Assembly: GCF_041008525.1 (NCBI RefSeq)
Contig: NZ_JBFLUG010000024.1
Location: 1 to 64,000, forward strand
Reading direction: 5' to 3'
Source of the DNA: Parafrankia sp041008525
GTDB lineage: Bacteria; Actinomycetota; Actinomycetes; Frankiales; Frankiaceae
Length of the DNA: 64,000 bases
Positions 55,136 through 63,651 of the stretch are shown here, one piece after another; within the stretch, counting starts at the first letter, position 1, and each line of letters begins with the position of its first letter. Under the pieces are notes generated by a model. The model did no database searches, was not told the origin of the DNA, and saw only the letters and a program-made list of their open reading frames with translations. The position numbers and the translations under genes were made by a program.

Positions 55136-57756
55136 GCCGCCCCGGTCCCGACGCCGCGTCGGCACCGGTTGCAGGACGGGCACCGGTTGCAGGACGGGCG
55201 TCGGTGGCAGGACGGGCGTCGGCGGCGGTACCGGTGCCGGACGACTACCCGGAGCACTGGGAGGCCGACGTCGTTCTGCTGGACGGCGGGACGGCGCACA
55301 TCCGGCCGATCCGCCCGGCGGACGGAGCACTGCTGCGCCCGTTCTGGTCCCGCCTGTCCACCCGGACGATCTACTTCCGCTACTTCAACGTCCGGCGCGG
55401 CCTCAGCGACGAGGACATCGCCCGCACGACCCAGGTCGACCAGCGGGCCCGCGGCGCACTGGTCGCGCTGATCGGCGGTGAGATCGTCGCGCTCGCGCAC
55501 TGGGAGCGCGGCCGCGCGACCGACGTGGCACCGCCCGCGCTGGCCACGGCGGCCGAGGTCGCCTTCCTGGTCGAGGACGCCCAGCAGGGCCGCGGGATCG
55601 GCTCGGTGCTGCTGGAACATCTCGCCGCGGCAGCGGCCGAGCGCGGGGTGCGCCGATTCGACGCCGAGGTCCTCGGTGAGAACCAGCAGATGATCCGGGT
55701 GTTCCTGGACGCCGGCTACACCGTGGCGCGGGCCTGGGAGCCCGGCGCTGTCCGGCTGTCGTTCGACATCGCGCCGACCGCTCGCTCCGTCGACGTGATG
55801 CGGGCCCGGGAGCACCGGGCCGAGGCGGCGTCCGTGCACCGGCTCCTGCACCCGCGGGCGGTGGCCGTCATCGGGGCGGGCCGGGACCGGGGTTCGCTCG
55901 GCAACATCGTGCTGCGCAACCTGCTGGCCGGCGGCTTCGACGGACCGGTGTACCCGGTGAACCCGCTCGCAGCGGCGGCCGACGGCGCTGTCGCCTCGGT
56001 CCGGGCGTACGCCTCGGTCGAGGACACGCCGCCCCCGGTCGACCTGGCGGTGCTGTGCGTGCCGGCCGCCCAGATCCCGACCGCGGTGGCCGCCTGCGGG
56101 CGGCACGGGGTACGCGGGCTGGTCGTCATGACCGACCAGCGTGACGACACCGCGGACGCCCGGCTCGCCGCGGACGCCCGCGCGTACGGCATGCGGGTCG
56201 TCGGGCCGGCCAGCCTCGGCCTGCAGAACCCCGCCGCGGGCCTGAACGCGTCGCTGGTCGGCGAGATGCCGGCTGCGGGCCGGATCGGCTGCTACTCCCA
56301 GTCCGGCCCGCTTGGCGGCGCGCTGCTGGAGGCCGCCGCCGGCCGCGGCCTGGGACTGTCGGTCTTCGTCTCGGCCGGTGACCGCGCCGACGTCAGCGGC
56401 AACGACCTGCTGCAGTACTGGAAGGCCGACCCGTCCACCGGGGTGGCCCTCATGCACCTGGAGACCTTCGGTAATCCGCGCAAGTTCGCCCGGCTCGCCC
56501 GCTGGCTGGGGCGGGACACCCCGGTCGTCGTCGTGCTCTCCGAGCGGACGCCGCTGGACGAGGCGCTGCTGCGCCAGGCCGGGGTGATCGGCGTCGACCG
56601 GGTCTCCCAGGGCCTGGACGTCGCCCTGCTGCTCGCCAGCTGCCCGCTGCCGGCGGGGAACCGGGTGGCGGTCGTCGGCGACTCCCGCGCCCTGGTCCGG
56701 TTCACGGCGCGGGCCGCGGACGCCGCCGGCCTCGTCGTCGAGGAGGTGCTGCTGCCCGTGGACAGCACCCCGGAGGCGTTCCGGAACGCCCTCGTCGCCG
56801 CGTCCACCAGGGCGGACGCCCTGATCACGGCCGCCGTGCGACCGCCGTCAGCGGTACCCCGGCCCCGGCCCGGTCCCACCGGCCGGACTGGTCGGACCGG
56901 TCCGGCCGGTCCCGTCGAGCCGGCCGCGGTCGGCGCGGCCAGCGCGGCGGCGAGCGTGAACGTGCCGTTGCTGGCGACCGTGAGCGGCGGTCGGATCGGG
57001 CCCGAACTGGACGGGATCCCCACCTACTTCTCGCCGGAGGCGGCGGTCGGCGCGCTGCGCCGGGCTGTCGCCTACGCCCGCTGGCGGGCGCTGCCAGCAG
57101 GCGCCGTCCCCCCGCTCCCGGTCCGCGCCGACGAGGCCCGGCGGCTCACGGCGGGCGTGACCGGCACGCTCACCTCCGGCGCCGCGCGTGCGCTGCTCGC
57201 CTGCTATGGCATCGAACTCACCCCCGGACCGGACGTCCCCAGCCCGGGGCAGGACGTCCACCTCCCCTGCGCGGCGGGGCCGCCGGGCGTGGCGGTGGTC
57301 CTCGGCGCTGAGGAGAATCCCCGCTTCGGTCCACTGGTGTCCTTCGGGCTGGCGGGACCGGCGACGGAGCTGCTCGGCGACCGGGCGCACCACATCCTTC
57401 CGCTGACCGACGCCGACGCGGCCCGACTGGTCCGGTCGGTGCGCGCGGCGCCCCTGCTCTTCGGCTACCGCGGAGCCGCGCCGGTCGACGTCGCGGCGCT
57501 GGAGGACCTGCTGCTGCGGCTGGCCCGGCTCGTGGACGAGATCGGCACGGTGCGCCGCCTGGCTCTGGACCCCGTCATCGTCGCGGCGGGCGGGGTCAGT
57601 GTGCGCGCGGCGGAGATCCTCCTGGCGCCCCCGACGCCACGGGCGGATGCCGGTCCGCGCCGGTTCTGGAGGCCGGTGACGGAACGCCCGGCCGCGGCTG
57701 ACCCGCAGCCCGGTTCGGCACAACGTGTCCCCACCGTCCACAATCGTCTGCCATGA
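55132..57756 (+). CDS. Pat-type protein acetyltransferase: GNAT fused to acyl-CoA synthetase-like domains
   Basis: The 874-residue protein joins an N-terminal GNAT acetyltransferase domain (about 45-215; AHIRPIRPADG, the acetyl-CoA loop QQGRGIGSVLLEHL) to an NDP-forming acyl-CoA synthetase-like region: a CoA-binding Rossmann fold (about 240-350, AVAVIGAGRDRGSLG), a succinyl-CoA ligase-like domain (about 370-660), and a reduced ATP-grasp-like tail. This GNAT-first order is that of the actinobacterial type, such as PatA of Streptomyces lividans, which acetylates acyl-CoA synthetases. GTG 55132 overlaps the acuC stop and the stop overlaps the next start, so three genes are coupled. The first 40 residues carry an AGRAS-like repeat. 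The likely job is to silence CoA ligases by acetylating their active-site lysine. Confidence 0.88.
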   Translation: MSRPGPDAASAPVAGRAPVAGRASVAGRASAAVPVPDDYPEHWEADVVLLDGGTAHIRPIRPADGALLRPFWSRLSTRTIYFRYFNVRRGLSDEDIARTTQVDQRARGALVALIGGEIVALAHWERGRATDVAPPALATAAEVAFLVEDAQQGRGIGSVLLEHLAAAAAERGVRRFDAEVLGENQQMIRVFLDAGYTVARAWEPGAVRLSFDIAPTARSVDVMRAREHRAEAASVHRLLHPRAVAVIGAGRDRGSLGNIVLRNLLAGGFDGPVYPVNPLAAAADGAVASVRAYASVEDTPPPVDLAVLCVPAAQIPTAVAACGRHGVRGLVVMTDQRDDTADARLAADARAYGMRVVGPASLGLQNPAAGLNASLVGEMPAAGRIGCYSQSGPLGGALLEAAAGRGLGLSVFVSAGDRADVSGNDLLQYWKADPSTGVALMHLETFGNPRKFARLARWLGRDTPVVVVLSERTPLDEALLRQAGVIGVDRVSQGLDVALLLASCPLPAGNRVAVVGDSRALVRFTARAADAAGLVVEEVLLPVDSTPEAFRNALVAASTRADALITAAVRPPSAVPRPRPGPTGRTGRTGPAGPVEPAAVGAASAAASVNVPLLATVSGGRIGPELDGIPTYFSPEAAVGALRRAVAYARWRALPAGAVPPLPVRADEARRLTAGVTGTLTSGAARALLACYGIELTPGPDVPSPGQDVHLPCAAGPPGVAVVLGAEENPRFGPLVSFGLAGPATELLGDRAHHILPLTDADAARLVRSVRAAPLLFGYRGAAPVDVAALEDLLLRLARLVDEIGTVRRLALDPVIVAAGGVSVRAAEILLAPPTPRADAGPRRFWRPVTERPAAADPQPGSAQRVPTVHNRLP

Positions 57757-60700
57757 CCACGCCGTACCCTGCTCAGCCAGCTGGCCGGCCGCCCCTCGGC
57801 CCCGACGCGGACGGCCGCGACGTCGCCGGTGACGAACCGGCCGGGGCGGGTGGTCCTGACTCCACGGGTATGGGCTATCCCGGTCTGCCGATGCCCGGCT
57901 GGGACGGCACGGATCATGCGGCGGGAGGCTGGAACGGGCTGGCCGGGAAGCATGGCTGGCCCGCCTACGCGGAGGCGAGTGGCGCGGGCGCCGGTGCGGC
58001 CGGTGCCGCGGCGCACACGCCGTCCGGCTGGGAACCGCTGGCGGGCGAGGGCGAAGGCGGCGAGCAGCGGCCCCCGGCCACGGCCGGACTGGCACCCCAC
58101 GGCCCGGCGCCGGTACCACCGCTGCTACCGCCGTCCGAGTCCGGACCGTCCGCGGTGCCGCCGGTGACTGTGCCGGACCAGCTGCAGCCGGACCAGCTGC
58201 AACCGGACCCCCTGCAGCCCACTCCGCAGCAGCCCACTCCGCAGCAGTCCGGGCAGCAGCAGTCCGGGGCAGGGGCCTCCGGGCCCGTGCCGCCCGGGGC
58301 ACTGCGCCCGCCGCCGCCGTCGGAGGTGCCGCCGGGGTTCGTGCCCTCCCTCGGCCAGGTGGCCGACGAGCGCTCTGTGGGCGGAGCCGCCGGGCCTGGT
58401 TTCGCCGGCCTCCCGGGATTCCCGCTCACTGCCCCGCCGAACGGGGCCGGTGCGATCCCCGCTGACTTTGGTACGCCCTGGCACACACCGCCCCTCGATC
58501 CGACGTCCATGCCCGTCGCCGCCTCCGCCTCCGCGGCGGGCGCGGCGGGCGGGACGGGAGTCGGAGCGGTCGGCGGAGTCGGGCCGGACGGGCTGCTGCC
58601 GCCGGGCTCCGCCCATCCCGGTGCGGGAGCCGACCTCGGCACGTCCCTGTCGCCGCCGCTGCTCCCCCCGACCGCGGATCCCACCGGGCAGACCCTGCGG
58701 GACGCCCTGTTCGACCGGGCGCCGGTCGGCCTCGCCCTCTACGACACCGCCGGCCGCTACGTCCGGGTCAACGAGGTGCTCGCCCGGCTCAACGGACGTC
58801 CGGCCGTCGAGCATCTCGGCCGCACGATGTCGGAGCTGCTCGGCGACATCGGGCAGGAGATGGACGTCCTGCTGGGCCGGGTGCTGCGAACCGGAGAGCC
58901 GGTGACGGACCTGGAGATCGGCGTCGCCACGGGCGGCACCGGCCCGGACCAGACCTGGCTGGCGAGCTGGTTCCCGGCGACGGACCGGCTGGGCACGCCC
59001 GCCGGTGCCGTCCTGGTCGCGGTCGACGCGACCCGGGCGAAGACGGCGCAGGCAGACCTCACCCGCGCGCAGGCCCGCGAGCGCCTGCTGGTCGACGCCG
59101 CGGCCGCCGACGTCTTCCACGCCGCCGCCGACGGCGCGCTCGACGTCGATCTGCCCCGCTGGCGCGCGGCGACCGGGCAGATTGGCCCGCAGACGGCCGG
59201 TTTCGGCTGGCTGGACGCCGTTCATCCGGACGAGCGGGAGCAGGTCCGGCGGTCCTGGCACGGCGCGGTCGAGCGCGGCGAGCCGTTCGACGCCGAGTTC
59301 ACCGTCCCGGACGTCACCGGTGGGTTCCGGACGATGACCGCGCGGCTGGTGCCGGCGGTGGACGGCCAGCACGCCGAATGGGTCGGCGTGCTCGCGGACG
59401 TCACCGAAGCCCGTTCGGCCGCTGCGGCGCGGGCGTCGTTCACCGCCGCCGCGGACGAGGCCGCGTGGCGCCGAGACCAGTCGCGGCGCCTCACCTCAGC
59501 GCTGGGGCGGGCGGTGACCGTCGATGACGTGGTCGCCGCCGTGGTCGAGCACGCCGGCCGCGCCGCGCGCGCCGTCAGCCGCGGCGTGGCGCTGATCGAC
59601 GAGACCGGCGACCGGCTGCGTTTCCACCAGCTGGTCGGCACCTCGGCCGAGTACGCCGGGCGATGGTCGGAGGTGTCGCTCGGCGCCATTCACCCGCTGG
59701 CCGAGGTCGTCCGTGGCCAGCGGCCGGTTCTGCTGCGCAGCCGGGACGAGCTCGGCACCCGCTGGCCGGTCGCGGACCTGCTCGGCACCGTCGAGACAGG
59801 CCCCGAGCATGCCTGGGCGCTGGTGCCACTGGCGACGACGGATGCGCCGTTCGGTGTCCTGCACCTCGGTTTCCCCGCGGCACGGGATTTCGACGGCGAG
59901 GACCAGGAGTTCCTGCTGGCCCTCGCCGAGCAGTGCGCACAGGCGCTGGAACGGGCGACGCTGTTCGAGCGGGTCGCCGCCGACGCGACCGAGCGCCGGC
60001 TGGCCCGGGACGAGTCCGACGCGGACCTGGCGACAGCCCGGGCCGCCGCCCAGACCCAGCAGGCGTCGGCTGCCACGGCCCGGCGCCGGTTGGAGCAGCT
60101 CGCCCAGGCCGGAGCCGCGGTCACGGCCGCGGCTGATCCCGACCGGGCGCTGGCCGCGCTGGCGGCGGTGGTCGTCGCGGAGATCGCCGACGTCTGCCTC
60201 GTCCACCTGGCGTCCCCCACGGACGGATCGGACCCCGCCGACGGGCCCGCGGTGCGCCCGGCTGTGTTCGCCGTCCGCGACGGCCTCGCCGCCGGCCCGC
60301 CGCCGGGCGGCCCGGCGCTGCTCCTGCCCACCCCGAGCCCGCTCACCGCTGTTGCTGTTGCTGTTGCCGACGGTCCGGGCGGGCGCCCCGGCCCCATCCT
60401 GCTGAACGCGGGGGAGGGGAGCGCGGCGCCTGGCGGCGTCCCGTACTCCGGCGCCCTGCCCTCATCCGGGGGGCTGCCCCTGCCGGGCCTGCCGCTGTTC
60501 CTGGACGGCGTCCTCGCCCCGGAGCTGGCCCGGTGGGTCCGCGACGCGGAGGGCCACAGCGCCGCCGCGGTCCCGATCCTGTTCCGTGGACGGCCCGTCG
60601 GCGTCCTGACAGTGATCGCCACCGGTGAGCGGGCCGCGTTCACCGGGGATGACCTGCCCTTCCTGACCGAGGTCGCGGCCCGCACCGCGCCGGCCCTCGA

Positions 60701-61856
60701 ACGCGCCGGGCGGGGCGGGCCGGCCGGCGGCGAGGCCCGCGAGCTGCAGCAGGCGCTGCTGCCGCGGCTGCCCGCCCTGGCCGGTCTGGACCTGGCGGCG
60801 CGGTACCTGCCCGCCGGTGAGGCCGACGAGGTCGGCGGCGACTGGTTCGACGCCATCGACCTGGGTGCCGGGCGGGCCGCGTTGGTCATCGGCGACGTGA
60901 TGGGACGCGGCCTGCGCGCGGCGGCGCTGATGGGGCAGCTGCGCAGCGCCGTCCGGACCTGCGCCCGCCTCGACCTGCCACCAGCGGAGGTGCTCACCCA
61001 GCTCGACCTGCTTGTCGCCGACCTGGCCGAGGACCTGATCGCCACCTGCATCTACGCGGTCATCGAGACCGAGACGGGCCAGCTCACCCTGGCCAGCGCG
61101 GGGCATCCGCCGCCCCTGGTGGTTGCCCCGGACGGCCTGGTGTCGCGGCTGTACATGGCGGTGGCGACACCGCTCGGGCTCGCCCGCGACGCGATGACCG
61201 AGTACACCGTGCAGCTCGGGCCCGGCTCGCTGCTCGCGCTGTTCACCGACGGGCTCGTCCGCGGGCGCGGGACGGACATCGACGCGGGCGTGTCGAACCT
61301 CGCCGCGGTGCTCGCGCGCCCGGCGGAGGACTGGGACGACCGGCTCGACGTGCTGGCGCGGGCGGCCTGCGCCGCCCGCCCGCCGACGGGCTCGGGTTCC
61401 GGCGATGACGTGGCCCTGTTGTTGGCCAGACTGCCAGAGCGCGACAGCCGGGCGGAGCCGCTGGACGTCTCGGCCGACCCGGGTGCCGGCCTGAGCCAGG
61501 TGCGGGCCCAGGTCCGGGTCGCGCTGGAGAACGCCCTGCTCCCAGCCGCGTTGATCGACACCGTGGTACTCGTGCTCTCCGAGCTCGTCGGCAACGCGCT
61601 CGTGCACGGCCGCGAGCCGCTGTCGGCGCGCGTCCGCCGGATGGCGGCCGCCGGAACCGGCACGGGCGGGGCGCCGCACCTGCTGATCGAGGTCACCGAC
61701 GCCGGCGGCCGGATGCCCCGCCGGCGCCGCGCCGGGCCCGAGGACGAGACCGGGCGCGGGCTCGACCTGGTGGGCAGGCTGGCGTCCCGGTGGGGCACGC
61801 GCCCGGTCGGCGACGGCAAGCTGGTGTGGGCGGAGATCGACCCCGACCGGACCTGA
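57753..61856 (+). CDS. Multidomain PAS/GAF sensor with SpoIIE (PP2C) phosphatase and anti-sigma kinase domains
   Basis: The 1367-residue protein has a disordered Pro/Gly/Gln-rich N-terminus (1-310), a PAS domain (about 312-435), a second PAS-like domain (440-562), a GAF domain (577-735), a short coiled coil (736-790), a second, less certain GAF region (790-982), a SpoIIE-type PP2C phosphatase (about 995-1228, EVGGDWFDAIDLGAGRAAL with metal-binding Asp), and a HATPase of the RsbW/SpoIIAB type (about 1232-1366, SELVGNALVHGR and GRGLDLVGRLA). Phosphatase plus kinase in one chain would both dephosphorylate and phosphorylate an STAS anti-anti-sigma protein, none of which is in the window. ATGA overlap with the acetyltransferase makes it the third gene of the acuC operon. 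The input signal is unknown; GAF and PAS domains bind small ligands or sense redox or light. Confidence 0.9.
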   Translation: MTTPYPAQPAGRPPLGPDADGRDVAGDEPAGAGGPDSTGMGYPGLPMPGWDGTDHAAGGWNGLAGKHGWPAYAEASGAGAGAAGAAAHTPSGWEPLAGEGEGGEQRPPATAGLAPHGPAPVPPLLPPSESGPSAVPPVTVPDQLQPDQLQPDPLQPTPQQPTPQQSGQQQSGAGASGPVPPGALRPPPPSEVPPGFVPSLGQVADERSVGGAAGPGFAGLPGFPLTAPPNGAGAIPADFGTPWHTPPLDPTSMPVAASASAAGAAGGTGVGAVGGVGPDGLLPPGSAHPGAGADLGTSLSPPLLPPTADPTGQTLRDALFDRAPVGLALYDTAGRYVRVNEVLARLNGRPAVEHLGRTMSELLGDIGQEMDVLLGRVLRTGEPVTDLEIGVATGGTGPDQTWLASWFPATDRLGTPAGAVLVAVDATRAKTAQADLTRAQARERLLVDAAAADVFHAAADGALDVDLPRWRAATGQIGPQTAGFGWLDAVHPDEREQVRRSWHGAVERGEPFDAEFTVPDVTGGFRTMTARLVPAVDGQHAEWVGVLADVTEARSAAAARASFTAAADEAAWRRDQSRRLTSALGRAVTVDDVVAAVVEHAGRAARAVSRGVALIDETGDRLRFHQLVGTSAEYAGRWSEVSLGAIHPLAEVVRGQRPVLLRSRDELGTRWPVADLLGTVETGPEHAWALVPLATTDAPFGVLHLGFPAARDFDGEDQEFLLALAEQCAQALERATLFERVAADATERRLARDESDADLATARAAAQTQQASAATARRRLEQLAQAGAAVTAAADPDRALAALAAVVVAEIADVCLVHLASPTDGSDPADGPAVRPAVFAVRDGLAAGPPPGGPALLLPTPSPLTAVAVAVADGPGGRPGPILLNAGEGSAAPGGVPYSGALPSSGGLPLPGLPLFLDGVLAPELARWVRDAEGHSAAAVPILFRGRPVGVLTVIATGERAAFTGDDLPFLTEVAARTAPALERAGRGGPAGGEARELQQALLPRLPALAGLDLAARYLPAGEADEVGGDWFDAIDLGAGRAALVIGDVMGRGLRAAALMGQLRSAVRTCARLDLPPAEVLTQLDLLVADLAEDLIATCIYAVIETETGQLTLASAGHPPPLVVAPDGLVSRLYMAVATPLGLARDAMTEYTVQLGPGSLLALFTDGLVRGRGTDIDAGVSNLAAVLARPAEDWDDRLDVLARAACAARPPTGSGSGDDVALLLARLPERDSRAEPLDVSADPGAGLSQVRAQVRVALENALLPAALIDTVVLVLSELVGNALVHGREPLSARVRRMAAAGTGTGGAPHLLIEVTDAGGRMPRRRRAGPEDETGRGLDLVGRLASRWGTRPVGDGKLVWAEIDPDRT

Positions 61857-62079
61857 CGGGAACTACCGGGGCGCCCCAAGGCGGGCTCCGCGCCCGGACG
61901 ATCGCCCAGACCGATCGCCCGGGCGGACTGCCCGGTCGCCGGGCCGGTCAGCAGCGGGGCGTCGGGGCCGGCCGGGGCTGGAAAGCGGCTGTCCCGTTCC
62001 GGCCTTCTCCGGCCGCGCAGGGGCGCGGGTACGTCCTGCTTTCCCTTGACCGGGACGCCGGAACGCCGGCCGGCTCGCG

Positions 62080-62085
62080 TAACGT
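62080..62085 (+). promoter_or_regulatory. Leaderless-type -10 box of the ABC ATPase gene
   Basis: TAACGT is followed by 7 bp and ATG 62093. The 236 bp before the gene hold nothing else recognised. Confidence 0.55.
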
Positions 62086-62092
62086 GAGCGTC

Positions 62093-62938
62093 ATGCCGGA
62101 CGCCGTGCTGCGCCTAGATCAGGTCACGGTCAGACGTGACGGGCAGGATCTCCTGCGCGACGTGAACTGGGTGGTGAACCAGGGCGAGCGCTGGGTGCTC
62201 CTCGGGCCGAACGGCGCGGGTAAGACCACCCTGCTGCAGATCGCGTCCTCACGGCTGTTCCCCACCTCCGGCACGGTGCATCTGCTCGGCGAGCGGCTGG
62301 GCCGGGTGAACCTGCAGGAGCTGCGCTACCGCGTCGGTGCGGTCAGCCCGGTGCTCACCGACCGACCGCCGGCCGACGAGCGTGTCCTCGACGCGGTGGT
62401 CACCGCGGCCTGGTCGGTGCTGGGCCGCGGCGACGAACAGTACGACGACGTCGACCTGAAGCGGGCCACCGAGTTGCTGGGCCAGTTCGGCTGCCGGAAC
62501 CTCGCGGCACGGACCTTCGGCACCCTTTCCGAGGGCGAGCGCAAGCGGGTTCTGATCGCCCGCGCACTGATGACCGATCCCGAACTGCTCCTGCTGGACG
62601 AGCCGGCGAGCGGCCTCGACCTTGGTGCGCGGGAGGCGCTGCTCCGGCGGCTCACCCGGTTCGCCGCCGACCCGGCCGCGCCCGTCACCGTGCTGGTGAG
62701 CCATCACGTCGAGGAGATACCGGTCGGGGTCACGCACGCCCTGCTGCTGCGCCGGGGCCAGGTTCTCGCCGCCGGGCCGGTCGGCGAGGTGCTGGTTTCC
62801 GAGCGCCTGTCATCCTGCTTCGGTCTGCCGCTGGAGGTGTCGGCCACTGCGGGCCGGTACGCGGCCCGGCTCGCCGCACCTGGACCGCGTACCCGGCCGC
62901 CGGTCTCCGCACCTGTGCCGGCTCCGGCTCGAGGCTGA
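62093..62938 (+). CDS. ABC transporter ATP-binding protein, orphan (ModF/YlmA-like)
   Basis: The 281-residue ATPase has Walker A LLGPNGAGKTTLL near residue 40, the signature TLSEGERKRVLIARAL, Walker B LLLLDEPASGLD and the His switch in VSHHVEEI. The SEGE signature and the VNQGERWVLLGPNGAGK approach fit the family annotated as molybdate-type or YlmA-like ABC ATPases. No permease gene is adjacent, so it may serve a transporter encoded elsewhere or act as a non-transport ATPase. The tail of about 35 residues is Pro/Ala-rich. Confidence 0.88.
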   Translation: MPDAVLRLDQVTVRRDGQDLLRDVNWVVNQGERWVLLGPNGAGKTTLLQIASSRLFPTSGTVHLLGERLGRVNLQELRYRVGAVSPVLTDRPPADERVLDAVVTAAWSVLGRGDEQYDDVDLKRATELLGQFGCRNLAARTFGTLSEGERKRVLIARALMTDPELLLLDEPASGLDLGAREALLRRLTRFAADPAAPVTVLVSHHVEEIPVGVTHALLLRRGQVLAAGPVGEVLVSERLSSCFGLPLEVSATAGRYAARLAAPGPRTRPPVSAPVPAPARG

Positions 62939-62971
62939 CAGGGCAATCCCGTCGAGGCTGACAGGGCAATC
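62930..62971 (+). repeat. Two 19 bp direct repeats at the end of the ABC gene
   Basis: CGAGGCTGACAGGGCAATC occurs at 62930-62948 and 62953-62971, separated by 4 bp. The first copy includes the stop codon of the ABC ATPase gene. Confidence 0.95.
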
Positions 62972-63651
62972 TCGCGCCACCGCGGCTGAGCCGTCATGTC
63001 GTCGAGGTAGGTCCACCGGATCCAGCCGGAGAACACCGGCGCCGGTGTCACGTGTGCCGAACCGGCCCGGATCCACCCGGCCGGCCGAGCAGCCCGTCGC
63101 CGAGCAGCCCGCGCCATGGCGGGTGGATGTCATCCCGGCGTCCGTCCGCGTCCCGCCTTCGCGTCCGGCGGGCATTCCGCCGACCTCCCGATGCGCGCGG
63201 CCGCGCCGGACACGGCCGCGGCCGCGGTGGGCCTGAGTGGCTGTAGCGGCCACGAAAGCTGTCCGCGAACCTGCTCAACCCCGCTCAAGCCGCTCAGGCG
63301 GCCTGTGCTGGCCGGTATCGAGAATCGAGGGTTTCATTACCCTCCCCGCGTACGAGGGCCTTCCCGGCGCGGTGAGGCGGCCGGGGAGCGGTCCCGGTCG
63401 CGGGTCGACTCCCGGCGGGTCGACTCCCGGCGCCGGCCGCGGCCGGCGCCGGGGTGTGGAGGCGCTCGACCCGGGCTGGACCCGCCGTATCCGCGGTGGC
63501 AAACCGGGCATCGTGACCGGCGAAGGCGGGACGGGTGCAGGCCGGTGCCTTGGGGGTCCTTATCTGTCGGTGGCCTGAACGTGTCGCGGTGCCGGGGTTC
63601 GGCCTTCGAAAAATGTGATTCCGGACATAGTGATTTCCGGCATATCGGTAC
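62939..63651. other. 713 bp region without a convincing gene
   Basis: The open frames here have no recognisable family and no ribosome sites. It holds the direct repeat at its start, a repeated GGGTCGACTCCCGGC motif (near 63403 and 63418) and a large GC palindrome. The last 80 bp before the NYN-like gene are much richer in A and T. Confidence 0.5.
63426..63453. repeat. 28 bp perfect GC palindrome
   Basis: CCCGGCGCCGGCCG is followed directly by its reverse complement, so there is no loop. It could be a terminator-like hairpin or a protein site. Confidence 0.9.
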
